Below are positions 37,176 to 48,311 of a stretch of DNA of 64,000 nucleotides, piece by piece (position 1 is the first letter of the stretch; the number at the start of each line of letters is the position of its first letter). Below the pieces are notes generated by a model. The model searched no databases and was not told the DNA's origin. It worked only from the letters and a program-made list of their open reading frames with translations. This stretch comes from Albula goreensis (taxonomy: Eukaryota; Chordata; Actinopteri; Albuliformes; Albulidae): NCBI GenBank assembly GCA_022829145.1, contig CM040763.1, forward strand, positions 14,245,141-14,309,140. The letters are read 5' to 3'. The translations under genes and the position numbers were made by a program.

Positions 37176-37441
37176 AAATGATTAGTACATCTGAAAAATC
37201 ACAGGAAGTGAAATTTCATCTGCAGACCAATGACAATATTGTGCATTACGAGGGTACAGTACAAACCAATTATGAACAACAAAAGCAGCTGGATATGGTG
37301 TGTGAAGGGAAACAGGAAATTGTTTCCATGGTTAAGCCTTCAGTAAAACATTTTTTCAACAGCTATGAGAATGACTCATTTGGCAGTTGCAAGCCAGATG
37401 AATCATCCAGTGATAAGTTTGAGTTTTTTGTGTTTCATTAG
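37176..37441 (+). CDS. Unidentified ORF behind an acceptor-like tract
   Basis: A T-rich tract (ttttgttcattgttttggg then tccatgtatag) precedes an open frame whose first ATG is at 37178. It ends in TAG after KFEFFVFH. The peptide is hydrophilic: MISTSEKSQEVKFHLQ at the start, then HFFNSYENDSFGSC and DESSSDKFEFF near the end. That fits the C-terminal tail of a larger protein. No known domain is visible. It could be the last exon of a plus-strand gene with the 36462-36842 ORF, but no intron donor in the expected phase was found, so a pseudogene or chance frame remains possible. Confidence 0.22.
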
Positions 37442-37449
37442 TTTGGAAT

Positions 37450-38195
37450 TCCATTTGAGTTTTAGAGGCTTTGCTACAAGCAAACAGTATCATTCTCACA
37501 AATTCATCATAATTGTAATCACTCTACAATTCAAATAATAATACATTCAGATACTTACGTCAGAGTAGAGATACTTTAAAAAAGATTAATGCAACAACCA
37601 GAACATAGCTCTATGTTCGATCAGAGAAAAGTGAAAGAGTTACATTTCAATCCATGTATGTAAAACCAGCATTTAATTGCAAGCACAAGGGAAGTTTAGA
37701 TAAATTTAACTGAGAATCCATATGATTCAGAGGTCAATTAACCTTGGTAATTTGGTGCTTGAATGAGTGGTTGCAAAAGTGGTCACTTTGAGCTTTGAGT
37801 TACAGAGAACTAATCTTGAGAGATCTCTCCCTGCTGTGAAAATGTAAGGTATAGAGACAGTTTCTCCTCAAAGTGTTAAAACACTCACTATAAACACATC
37901 TGGCTCAAAGAGATTTTCAATCCATCCAAATTACCCAAAATGTTTGAAGATGAATGTATCACCACAGTAATATATGAGTGACTGTTGTAAGTATAAAGTA
38001 TTTAAGACCAAGGATCAAAATCCATTAACCACCCCCCCCCCAACACACACACCCCTAAGAAAATCCTAAAACCATCCACAGATGATGTATAATTCTGAAG
38101 CATTAAGTGCTGATCAGACTCTCTCTCTCAGCAGTGCAAACTCATATTCTGTGGATGCAGAGTTAATAGAGGAGGAAGAAATTGAGTAGGGTTTA
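37450..38195. other. AT-rich non-coding DNA
   Basis: No gene. A short C-rich plus CA stretch lies at about 38031-38055. This is the region just downstream of the candidate minus-strand terminal exon. Confidence 0.5.
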
Positions 38196-38200
38196 CTCAT

Positions 38201-38206
38201 TTTAAT
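38201..38206 (-). promoter_or_regulatory. Possible polyadenylation signal (ATTAAA)
   Basis: The forward-strand TTTAAT reads ATTAAA on the minus strand. It lies 31 nt beyond the stop codon of the candidate terminal exon at 38237-38425. ATTAAA is the commonest variant polyadenylation hexamer, but a six-base match in AT-rich DNA is weak evidence on its own. Confidence 0.25.
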
Positions 38207-38236
38207 ATATGCAAAGTGACCAACCACTGCTTCTGT

Positions 38237-38425
38237 TTATCTGGGCACATTAAGGTTCTTCATTTGCAGAGCTTTTGCCAGCTCTTCAGATGGCACCATA
38301 TGAGGAAAGCCATTAGCTCTCAGGAAAGGGACCAGCAGAGTATTTGTCCGCATCTTTTCCACTATATATTCCACAATATCTTTAGATGAGTAGCAGAGGC
38401 CAGCATGTTGTGTGGCCTTTATCTC
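38237..38425 (-). CDS. Candidate terminal coding exon with stop codon
   Basis: On the minus strand a strong acceptor (ttattctttccctacttatc then atgcag) is followed at once by 62 open codons and a TAA stop. The peptide begins EIKATQHAGLCYSSKDIVEY and ends EELAKALQMKNLNVPR. Its composition is balanced and unlike a chance translation, and it suggests amphipathic helices (DIVEYIVEKM, EELAKALQM). An ATTAAA hexamer on the same strand at 38201-38206, about 30 nt past the stop, would give a very short 3' UTR. I do not recognise the protein. Codon one begins exactly at the splice junction, so the preceding intron should be phase 0. That does not fit the donor phase of the candidate exon at 39081-39181, so another exon, another splice site or a separate gene is required. 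Confidence 0.42.
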   Translation of the reverse strand, partial: EIKATQHAGLCYSSKDIVEYIVEKMRTNTLLVPFLRANGFPHMVPSEELAKALQMKNLNVPR

Positions 38426-38578
38426 CTGCATGATAAGTAGGGAAAGAATAACATAGCTGGGACTGTGTCTGTTTTCAAATAGTGACAGAGACCAACTCCT
38501 ATGCAGGGGCCAACATTGGGCTATGCATTCATATGTTATTTACGTTCTGCTGTTCCTGTGTATTTGAAAGTTTTCAAG

Positions 38579-38640
38579 GACACACACACATACAAGCACT
38601 ACACACACAGGCAGACACATACATATGTATGTATATGGTC
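38579..38640. repeat. Interrupted CA and (CATA)n repeats
   Basis: Short CA runs separated by unique sequence, then 'acatacatatgtatgtatat', an AT/GT palindromic stretch. It lies in the possible intron before the terminal exon. Confidence 0.6.
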
Positions 38641-39080
38641 TTTGTTACATGTGCTGCTGCCATACTTTAGCCTCTCTAGGGGAAAACTCCCAAGTGTATG
38701 AATTATAATGATGTACTATTCCTTTTTCCTCTTTCCTCTGCAAAAGTCTTTATGAACCTGCTGTGGTGGTGCTGTATTATTCACATTATTTTTACTCCAC
38801 GTGCTCTCACTAAAAGGCTATTTTTACTGTGCATTGTTTTTCAGGTCATTACCATGGTCTATTTATTCCATGTTTATGAACCACCAGGAGCAGGTAGAGA
38901 GGAGACAGTGTTAGTTGTGTTATAATGAAAAAGTTTAGGGCTTGGGCAGAATAGCAGATCAGATTTCCAGAAGTTTTTCCCATAATTACAGGGGACAAAC
39001 AGATAACAATCACTTCAGCAGAAAGCAATAAAAAGACCTTTTCAGGTTCAGTTGCCCAATTCTCCATGCTCAGCAGACAC

Positions 39081-39181
39081 CTGTCTCCGTCAGTGTGTTC
39101 ATCTGAAGAACCTTCTTGTCCAGCAGTACATCAGGAATTTTAAAGCAGAGCACTGCTGTTAAGGACTTTTGTGACTTTTCT
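39081..39181 (-). CDS. Candidate internal coding exon
   Basis: On the minus strand the sequence ttgaattctgtccacag gives a fair acceptor. The exon then carries one base, 33 open codons and one base before a GTGTCT donor. The peptide begins EKSQKSLTAVLCF, continues KIPDVLLDKKVLQM and ends NTLTET. It entails a phase 2 intron before it, which matches the phase 2 donor of the exon at 63660-63762; joined, the split codon would encode Arg. The donor is weak: GTGTCT has little of the GTRAGT consensus. If it is not used, the frame stops three codons later at TGA, so this could also be a terminal exon. The family is not recognised. Joining by phase alone has a one-in-three chance of agreement. Confidence 0.28.
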
Positions 39182-39529
39182 CTGTGGACAGAATTCAAGC
39201 ACCTTTTCAAGCTGGAAAATGTGTGTTTTGTAATATAGGAAGGGGGACTGGGAAGAAATGTATTGCATATGCCAGGAGGTTAAAATTTTAACATTATTTG
39301 CAATGCTGCACAAAAAAGCAGGGAAAATGTACTGGCACAAGCCTGTTTCACAGTGTTTACTGCCTCAGAGTTGAAATGAAATCCAGCAAAGGCACAAGAG
39401 AGTATATGCAATAGGCAGGGCACTAAGCATGTTCTGAAAAGAATTGCAAAGCAGGAAGAGTGCATGAGATTAGGGTGTGGTGCCAATGTCAGGAGTGTCA
39501 GCAAAGGTATTTTGATGTAATAATTTGAC

Positions 39530-39720
39530 GGCAACATTAATCACCGCCTTCCACTTTTGTAGCTAATTACAATTAAGCTGTTCATGAGAGAGATGCATGC
39601 TGCTTCCCTTTTAATTACAATGATCTCATCTTCTGTTCCAAGGTGCTGACATGATTGATGCCCTAATTGTCACCTTGTGAGTGTTTTTGGTAAAAGAACC
39701 CAGCGTGTAAAAACAATTAC
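39530..39720. promoter_or_regulatory. Candidate homeodomain-bound element
   Basis: Contains AGCTAATTACAATTAAGC and TTTTAATTACAATGA, three TAATTA-type cores within 70 bp, plus TGACATGATTGATG (PBX/MEIS-like TGATTGAT). This is the motif grammar of developmental enhancers. If the minus-strand gene is real, it lies in one of its introns. Confidence 0.33.
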
Positions 39721-40164
39721 TCTACATCTCAGTCCAGCAGGAAACAGGATAACAGCAAATAACCGAGAGATATTTGTAATTCATTAGCACCCAAATACAC
39801 AGTCCACTCTAGATTGTTCTGCATCATAAATAGGATATGAAACAACTCCACCATTGTTGTCTCAAAACAATAACAACAAAAACTTCCATGCACCACAACT
39901 GCTCTCCCAGAACAATCTATGATCTGACAGCACAGGGGATAAAGCTCTGTGAACTGCATGCTAAATGGAGTGTATTAATAGCTATTGTAATATTAAAACA
40001 AAGGAGATGCTCAAGACTTGTACTTGCTGCTGTCACAGAAAAGCCTGTTGGAGAGGGTACACATACTAGACTGACAGGTTCAGACACTGGCAGTAATGGA
40101 GTAGAGAATATTAAGACACAGAAAAAATGTTAAAGTTTATTGGTTGCAGTGATTACATGTATTA

Positions 40165-40335
40165 TCAAGCCTCAGACTCCCAGAACACCACTGCACTCCA
40201 TCCTGTGGTGGCTTGGGCTTCCCGTACTGACAGGGCCCCTCTTTGCAGCCTCATGTCTCTTTTCTTCTCCAGCACTCCAATGAAAGTCCTGTTACAATAA
40301 TGACTGGAGGAGCTCTTTGCATCTTTCACCACTGG
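40165..40335 (-). CDS. Possible coding exon or chance ORF
   Basis: An acceptor-like tract (acgtttaactgttctcag) on the minus strand is followed by 56 open codons and a TGA stop. The peptide starts PVVKDAKSSSSHYC, has a basic middle (VLEKKRDMRLQRGALS) and ends VVFWESEA. Composition is protein-like, but there is no good GT donor inside and no recognisable domain. It could be an alternative terminal exon of the same minus-strand unit as 38237-38425, a relic, or coincidence. Confidence 0.18.
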   Translation of the reverse strand, partial: PVVKDAKSSSSHYCNRTFIGVLEKKRDMRLQRGALSVREAQATTGWSAVVFWESEA

Positions 40336-40544
40336 CTGAGAACAGTTAAACGTCCATGCTGTCACATCTAACCCTGAACTCTGAGCATCGATTTCATTTT
40401 CCTCTCACTATATATTCAAACTAATGTGCCTATAATTCTACCGGCACCTACTAAACCACTCAACAATATTCTGTGACGGTTGGATGTGTTGTCATCAGAG
40501 ACAATTCGTTATTGGTCTCTGTTTGTTGTTCCCGCATATTCTAT

Positions 40545-40600
40545 ATACTTTTGTAAGTTGCTTTGGATAAGAACACCTAATAAATATAAATGTAAATCAA
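40545..40600 (+). mobile_element. L2-type retrotransposon 3' tail
   Basis: 'cttttgtaagttgctttgga' is followed by 'taagaacacctaataaatat' and then 'aaatgtaaat'. This is a diverged match to the conserved 3' end shared by fish L2-clade LINEs and their partner SINEs (TGTAAGTCGCTTTGGATAAA, with a TGTAA-type end). Only the tail is recognisable. Confidence 0.5.
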
Positions 40601-43580
40601 ACAGATTTAAGATTATGCAGTTAACAAGGATGACAGTTTTGTGAATAATTAACTGGCATCTAATCCCAAAGAATTCTTTTAATTGTGAGCACTCTAGATT
40701 TCTAAGTCTTCACATTATGTTACAGAATACAAATTATAATACAGAGTTTAATTTAGTTGAATTAATTTATTGGTTACAAATGTTATTACTCATATATTGG
40801 TCACAGAGAACAAAACTAATTAGCCTACAGATATGTCATTTAAAATAATAGCCATAGTCCCCAGTCTTATATATACCCATAAGGCATTGGAGGCATTATA
40901 AAGAATGACATATCAGATAGTGGTGTTACTGGGACAACCTGCCAATGAATTAATCAGATACCTGGCATGCCTATTAATCAAGAAACATGAATTAAAGATG
41001 TTTTGGCCAGGGATGAGTTTATAGGTAAGGTTTGTGCATGCTCTGTGTCCAACTCACCAGTCACCATGGTGATACCATATGCAGAGACTGTGTTTCTTTA
41101 GCTCCAATCACCATTTCATACCACAGGTATCCATTTGAACTTTGTTTGATTAGGGCTGAACCTGGTTTGACTACTGTATGGAGCCAGAAATGTAATTTGA
41201 GCAATACTTTCAGCTCTATTGCTGTGTCAGACAAGCAAGTTAAGGATCAGATTTGGCCCCTGGGTCATAGTTCTCGAATTACAGCTATATTGTATTACAA
41301 ATTAGAGTTTCTCAACCTCACAGTACTCCCAGTGGAATTATAAGTATACAAATATGGTTTCCTTTGCTTAAGCGTAAGTATATTCTTGAGAAAGTCATGT
41401 GAATAGGGGCAATGAATATAGATGTAGAAGCAAAGTGTAACCAAACCACTTAGGACTACCAACAAACCCGATATTAGGAAGAGAACATAAAAATTGTCTG
41501 GCTGAACACTGATGGAAGCAGCCGGGAGTAATCCCTGTCTTAAATAAAAACTGCTAAATCATCTTGGCAGATTGATCTAGGACTGTATTACAGCGCTGTA
41601 TTAATCTGTACAGTTTTATTATCATCACTAAATGGAGTGTTCATTTTAAACAAATTGATAGTTCTGATTGAATCCTGAGGGGAGCGTTGGTGAAAAGTGG
41701 AGTGTTGAAAAGCTTACATTCAGTTTTATATAATTTTTTTCCTAAAAATGATTTAATATTTCTTATGTTCTTCTTTTGCACAGTGGTAAAATAAAGTGGT
41801 GCAATTAGTTTTTGAAGATTATCACTTCAAATCATGCAATGCAGTGCAGTGATAGAAGAGGCAAAAATTACCTTCAGAAAGAACACATTCATTTTAATCA
41901 CTCTTGTAGTGCTGAATGCATTTTTTACAGTTGTTATTATACATGCAGTTAGGATGTGATTATATGTTTGTCCGAATATCGAAGCAGAATATTAAAGCAG
42001 GTTTGATTAGTCATTAAATGTCTTCCACATTAACAATGTTTAATGTCAGACAGATGTATACACTCCACTTTTAGAGTTAGACCGCTTTATTCTTTTGGAA
42101 AAATGGCACAGATTTCCAAATCGAAAGACTTAATTTTTCATCCACCGCTGTTTTCATAACTTTCTCAAGCTGTGATAAAATTGTGGATATGGTACGGTGA
42201 TTAGTAACTCAATGAACTATTCATTTCTGAATTTCGATTTGTGGGAATGCGCTGTTCATGCTTCTCTACTGTATAAATCACAGCCGTTTCACATTACGAA
42301 ACACCCTGAAGTCATGGAAGCGTGGAGCCTAAGCTGAATTGGACATAGCAGCAAAGCCAGCCTCATAGCATGCCAATAGAGAAGGTTAATAGAGTTTACT
42401 AATGGAGCTGCTTCTTCCTCAGACATAAAATGGAACTCCTTTCTTCTAATTGAAAGACACGGCATTGCCAACAAAAATTCTTGCATGTCCAATTTCCTTC
42501 CAGTATATCTAATTTGCCCATATTTAATTTAAACTTATCACTAACTTTCATATGGGTAGTCAATAAGTATGTCTCTAGTTTGTGCCATATGTGTGGTATG
42601 ATGGGTTTATCTTAAATTCAGTTTAAATATGTGTACTTTTTGCTTACTGAGGTCATATAACCAGTCATATAAAGGGGAGCTCAGTTTTTTTACGATAGTG
42701 GATTTGGACAACACAATGGACCCAGCAACCAAAGAATCAATGTGATAAAGCTTTGTCGAGATTAGTGTCACAAGACCTCTGATCAACTCAAACATTGCTA
42801 TCGATCCTAATTTAATAGATTTTCAGAATGTTATAATATGTTTGGAAAGACTGATATCATGGTTTCCAGACCACATGCAAGAGAGAGAACAGAGGTAGAG
42901 AGGCCAATGCAGAAATTATGACATATGAAACAGATTCTAGTGGTTATTTAAACTTCCAGAAGAACACAGAGAAAATACTAAAGAAATGATAAGGTTGATT
43001 AACTAGCATACCAACTCTAGATAGATAGTGACTCATACAGTACCCATTTTCCTTCCTGCCTTAAAACATTCAGCGCCTTGTTTGTGATTTTGATGCCAGC
43101 GGATTATCAGTGGGAATTCTTACCCCATTGCTCATTTAATCTCCTCCAGCTCCTGCCCACTCCCTAGCCCAGCTCCCCACAGCTCGCCTCCCACCCCCTG
43201 AGTCCCCTCTGTATCTGTGAGGAGGAGGATGACACCTCTGAGCTGCAGGAGAAAGTAAAACTTGAAACAAAAGCAGTATGACTTCCAAGAGAAGTGCTAC
43301 ATTCTGAAATAAAAGAAACTGGAGGAAAATCAAAGTAATTGATTTTGGCAGAATTTATTTATTCTCCATTTGTGAGAATTAAAATTCTTCGGTCATACTT
43401 GGCTTTTCACATGAAAAAAGGACTTTGGCTTTCTTTTTCATTGCCATTGTCACTATCACTGCAGTCATCACCTGTCAGCAGAGGTTATGAAGTACAGTGT
43501 TAGCTGTCACTTTGTGCCCTGTACTATTAAAGATGAATGATTTCATCAAATAGGCCCTGGAGGCATCTTTTTGGTGTCAT
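40601..43580. other. AT-rich non-coding DNA
   Basis: No supported gene. A perfect 12-bp palindrome TCACCATGGTGA lies at 41061-41072. The minus-strand frame at 42607-42795 ends at a GTAAGC donor-like site but has a poor acceptor and no recognisable content. Confidence 0.45.
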
Positions 43581-43584
43581 ATCA

Positions 43585-43649
43585 TGTAATTACATATTTT
43601 ACCAGTGTAATTACCATATAACTACCATGTAATAAGGCATGGCTACAGG
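43585..43649 (+). repeat. Three-unit tandem repeat of 21-22 bp
   Basis: Units at 43585-43605, 43606-43627 and 43628-43649 each start TGTAAT and contain an ACCA/GGCA-TAC word. The first two contain the palindrome GTAATTAC. Confidence 0.5.
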
Positions 43650-43879
43650 ATACACACATTGTTACAGGGTGAATAATGTGGAATAAATAACTAAATCAGC
43701 ATATGAGTGGCACTTGCCCCTCTCTAATCTGTACCCTACTGTCCTCTTAATATTTTATTCTTTAGATTTGCCAGTTATATTATTATTGCATGCCCTGGAA
43801 ATGGGCAGGAATCTATTGGACCACTAACACTAGAGAAGCAAAATATCCAAAGAAAGGTAGCGGTCCTCTGCTATCTTTT

Positions 43880-44110
43880 CCATGGGACCAGTTGGGAAAT
43901 CAATGAGCCGCCTGATGATCTGTGGTGCTGAAGGAGCCATTACGGCTCACTTTATGACCCCACTATGTGGGCTCCAAATCATCCCTGCTTCCCTGCCACA
44001 TTGTACGAGTAGCTTAGTAAATGCAGTGTTATTACAGCTTCCATCGTGGTGGTGAGCCCTGGACTTCTGTCTGTCATTGAGATTATAGCTACTATCACAA
44101 GGTCTGCCAC
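43880..44110. promoter_or_regulatory. Candidate non-coding element
   Basis: Complex balanced sequence with AATCAATGAGCCG, CCATTACGGCTC and GTGTTATTACAG motifs. No ORF. Confidence 0.25.
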
Positions 44111-44397
44111 AAATATTACTCTTTCCAGATCAAGATTCTATCTTCTCAGCAGTTTTATTGTATTTCCTCTGTTTTTTCTTTGTGTTTTGACATTAATGGT
44201 AACATATAACAACAAAATATAGTGAACATGGTGTATATCTAGGATGAAAAATGAAACTAGCTACTATCTAGGACAGCGAAGGAATAGCTTTTAACCAGAA
44301 TGAAGTGAACCATTGCAAAATAGTGATCCAATTTTTCCCTGAAGATATAATGATCACCTCAGTGATATTTCAGAGCTTGTAGGTTGCAGTTTCTTAA

Positions 44398-44419
44398 AGC
44401 CCATATTTTCATATGGGCT
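44398..44419. other. Perfect 9-bp hairpin with 4-nt loop
   Basis: AGCCCATAT, TTTC, ATATGGGCT, set in AT-rich unique sequence. Too short for a microRNA precursor. Confidence 0.6.
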
Positions 44420-47035
44420 ATTAAAAAGATAAGACAACAAAAAGATATTTAGCAGGAAGGAATACTGTGAAGTCTGTTTCTCCAGTTATATTAAGTTATC
44501 AGAGCAGTGATCTATACCACATTTCCCACCCAATGGGACAGATTTATCAATGCCTTATGGGCCACAGAGCTGTAAAATTATAACATATAGTATCTACTTA
44601 AATGGCAAAAGAACCTTTTGTTGTGGTTAAATGGGTTCCATGCTGGAGCTCTAATTTGTTCATGTGTGCCTCAATGTATATTTCATTTGAAGAGTTCTAA
44701 ATATGAGTGTCCAAAAAGAGAATGTAAACTGTGCATATAGCCCATTAGATGTTATGTTTGAAGGTTTTTTTAAACAAATGTGGCTCAGATGATTATGCTC
44801 ATTATTTGACACCTAGGGCTAGCAGGTGTTAATTTTACTAAAGCATATTGACATGGTGCTAACTGATAATAGGAGAAGCAATCATAAGCTTTGACAGTAG
44901 GCTGAGAATAAGATGAGATGGTGAGTTTTCACAAAAAAAGTAGAATTTGTAGTCTTTAGTCAGTACCGCACTGACATTCTTTTCCAGAAAAAGTTATTTG
45001 TTTTATCTTGGCTGTTCATGCAAGCTTGATCTGACCCAGGCTTTAGTTGAGCAGATCTCTTTCACCTTTAATCTCTGGACTCAGGACTGACATATTGGCA
45101 TCTTCGAGTCCTCAGCAGAAGTTCTAAAACACTAAAAAACATTTTCTCTGAAAACAACTCTCACTAAAACTGCCTCACTGGCTGGACCAACTTTTTGACT
45201 GTAGCACCAATGAGGGATCTGAACAGGCATAAAAATGTTGACGTGCCTGAGGAAGTAACAGTAATAATGTAGCTACAGTGCCATTTCCAAGGTCATGCCA
45301 CCATTGTTGGTTCAATGCACCACCAAAGTACTTTACTAGTTTACTTGCCTGTATGCATCTGCATTCTGTCATTAATTACAGCATAAGCAGCGAATGCAGC
45401 TGCTATCTCACAGTTGGGGCACTGACCTTGGTCCTGAGAGCTTAACTAATAGCTACATCTTACAGCTACATTACAATCCAGAAACTGGCTCTTATTGTTT
45501 TTCATTGTAACATAAATTAAACTCTGCTGTTGTAATCAATTGATTTCTCTACCAAGATCTGCAATTACCCACTTCATGAATGCATACTTATGCTCCATGT
45601 TAAACAGGTGGCACATGCTTGAAATGCACTTCACATTTTGAACCATGGTGCCTCTGGTAAAGGAAATCATATGGGAACATTGTCAAAATCCATATTCGTA
45701 TATACCCCACTAACTGGACAAAATGCATGGGTGCGTTTTATTGAATTAGTCCCATACTTTGGAAATATGCTCTGTAGTTTCAATATCTTTGGGTGCATCC
45801 CAATATTTTTCAATCCTCACCTAGTTGAAGCTCTTACACTACTTAAAAGTTAGACAACAGCCACTAATGTTCTGTGTTGAATAGTTATGTCTGTGTAAAA
45901 AGGACTGCCAATGAGACTATGGTGTACCATATGCATGCTGTTTGTAAAGTGGCAAATTATGAAACCCTTATTTGTGTTCTAGAGAGACTATTTGAGTAAT
46001 TTAATATGAAAAACAAATCACATTTCATTTCAAATAATAACTTGGAAAGGCATTTTGGAAATTAGGTTAACTTGGTGCTGTGTACACACAAGAAAAAAGA
46101 GCGGCACAAACATAAAAGTGGAAAAACATATTCACAGAATATAATAGAGAGTTACCATGTGTTTTAATTTTTCAAAGCAGGATGTGTACAGCTGTCTCCT
46201 GCAGAGTGCATAGTTTAAATGTTTGATGTGAATAGCAGTGTTGTCTGTCCTTACATATATCCTCATTTTGTAAGGAGGATGTGTGTATAACGCTGACTCA
46301 TGCTGTTTTTCACTTTCATTACTTTCTCAGACGCTCCTTCTGAATCTAACTCTCTGCTGTTATCTGTTCCTTTTGCCGGTCTCCATTCTCAGAGGAAAAG
46401 CTCTCATGTTTTTGTGGAACTGAATTGTCCCATCTCAGTGCAAACATAAGGGCTGCTATTTCCCATACTCCACAAAACGGTTTGTGTCTGAGAGGAGAAC
46501 TGCAGCTGAGATTACTCCAAAGAAATGCCCTCCATAGAGGATATCTATCACCGCTCTGCTTTGCCCAAAAACAGCCGCAAAATATCTGAATATGAAGGGC
46601 ACATAAATATAGATCGTATTACCTTCATAACTACAACCTTCATATCCGTGAAACCTTGCAAGCTAAATTGGGCCCTCATAGAATGCCATCATCCTTGTAA
46701 AATGCTGCATTACTATGAACATACTAAGGAGGATACTTAGGCAAGTATCATGCTTATCTCATTTTGAAACAATCACAGACAGTATTGTTTAAAAAAGGGC
46801 AACATATGCCTCATCTGAAAGAAATATGACATATAATCACATATTTTGAAATGATGTAATTCCCATGTATTTTTGTGCAACTGTTAAAATGTATTGTATG
46901 CTACAGCACAAAATACATTGCACATTTTTAATGCAAAGATTTTCGCTTTTTATCTGAAGCTCAAGCGCAAGGACCCTCGTGGATGTTTCACCTTCTGAAT
47001 GATGATAGAACAGGACATTCCCTGAATGCATAGCA
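44420..47035. other. Non-coding DNA, mostly AT-rich
   Basis: No gene is recognised. 46290-46500 is a pyrimidine-rich complex patch. Frames of 65-72 codons at 45175-45372, 45638-45853 and 46525-46740 are unsupported. Confidence 0.45.
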
Positions 47036-47039
47036 GCAC

Positions 47040-47420
47040 TCTAAAACAGAGCCCACAAACATAAATGCAGCGGTTTCACGAGGAGTTAACAATTAAACAC
47101 ATCTATTAACCTGGCAGTCTACAGGCCGGTATATCTGCTTTAATGTCAACAGCAAAAAGGGTCGATACAGTCAACCAAACTCATGAGAGTAATCCTTCAG
47201 TTCGATTTAATGAGACCAAAATGATCCAGCTCGCTTGTTAGTAGGATGCTGAAGTCTGGCATCTGGTCACAGTGCAGCCCTCAGGCTTCTGCACCTGGAG
47301 CTAGCATGCAAATATTCCATCAGCCAGCCTGATACCCGCAAATAATGGTCCCTTCAAATTACTCTGAAACATTTTATCAAGTGCTTAAAAATTAATTTCA
47401 TCAAGTTGTTTTGACTTGAA
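47040..47420. promoter_or_regulatory. Candidate conserved non-coding element
   Basis: Complex sequence with AACAATTAAAC, an octamer ATGCAAAT (47306-47313), TAATTTCATC and several mixed motifs. There is little simple sequence and no ORF. Confidence 0.33.
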
Positions 47421-47929
47421 CAGATTGAGTTAATCAAACTGACAATCTAAATTAATATGACGTATTTTACTGTTATTAAACTGGAATAATTTCAGCCCCA
47501 CACATTTCCATACAATGCAATGCATGCAATTTTATACATCGGACAGAAAATTCTAGAATTAGATGTAAGTTTAAAATCAGTCATAGGTCATCAGACCAAT
47601 GTAGAAAAGTTGCCAATAGGGCAATATATACTGTAAGTTTATATTAAGTTGCTCTTGACAAAAAACACCTAGTTATTGTGTTTACAAACCAAAACTTCAA
47701 TGGTACCCCACAAACATAAAGAAGTCTTTCCCTGCGTATTCCTCATGGGAAACTAGCATGAAATCTCCCTATAGATGCCTGCTGAATTATCAAGTGAAAT
47801 GATATTTGGTGAACTTCAGTTCAACTCAAACCCCTGTAATAAAATTGCTCATACATACTTAAGTAATCTCAATGAAAATTATTTTTCGAGTGGCTTATCC
47901 CATATTATTTTGTACTACTCATTATCCAG

Positions 47930-48263
47930 AACAGTGATTTGGATTCTTTCTTGAGAGCAGTGGATGATGGCATGGGAACAGAGAGGTGACAGGATATGGT
48001 GGCTGGCTGGTAATTACTCCCAGGGACTGGCCCTGCCTGACCCCCCACCGCTCCGCAGGTGTGTGGTAATGAACCCGCCCGGCTCACTCAGCCCGCCTGT
48101 CACTGATTCATATTTCAGGACCTGTTAGCAGCTGTCTAATCCCTCCATCCCTAGGGGGCCCTGGGGAAATACAGAGAGAGAGAGCCTGCAGGTGTAGTAT
48201 GGGAGAGAGACAGCAGAGCCAAGAGGTCAGCCCTCCATCAGCACGGCTCTCCTCTCCGCTCAC
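47930..48263. promoter_or_regulatory. Moderately GC-rich candidate regulatory island
   Basis: Contains GGTAATTACTCCC, CACCGCTCCGCAGGTGTG and GTAATGAACCCGCCCGG. It directly adjoins the Kozak ATG candidate at 48264-48311, so it could be intron, enhancer or part of a promoter region. Confidence 0.27.
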
Positions 48264-48311
48264 TCTGAGGATTCGCTGGACCATGTCCTCCAGTCCCTCA
48301 AACTCAACCAT
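48264..48311 (-). CDS. Possible first coding exon with strong Kozak context
   Basis: On the minus strand GTTCACCATGGTT gives a near-ideal Kozak start. It is followed by 16 codons (MVEFEGLEDMVQRILR) and then AGA|GTGAGC, a fair donor in phase 0. The short acidic/hydrophobic peptide is plausible as an N-terminus, but 48 nt is too short to be convincing. The surrounding 47.9-48.35 kb is a moderately GC-rich island that could equally be a non-coding element or a promoter. It lies between the candidate exons at 63.7 kb and 38-40 kb, so an alternative promoter is imaginable. Confidence 0.15.

Noticed and set aside
41061..41072. TCACCATGGTGA palindrome with a GTGAGT donor-like site beside it on the minus strand
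   Set aside because: The frame leading to the donor has a stop a few bases before it, and a 12-bp palindrome alone is not unusual.
42607..42795. 62-codon minus-strand frame ending at a GTAAGC donor-like site
   Set aside because: No acceptor or Kozak support, and a hydrophobic/Lys composition usual for AT-rich chance frames.
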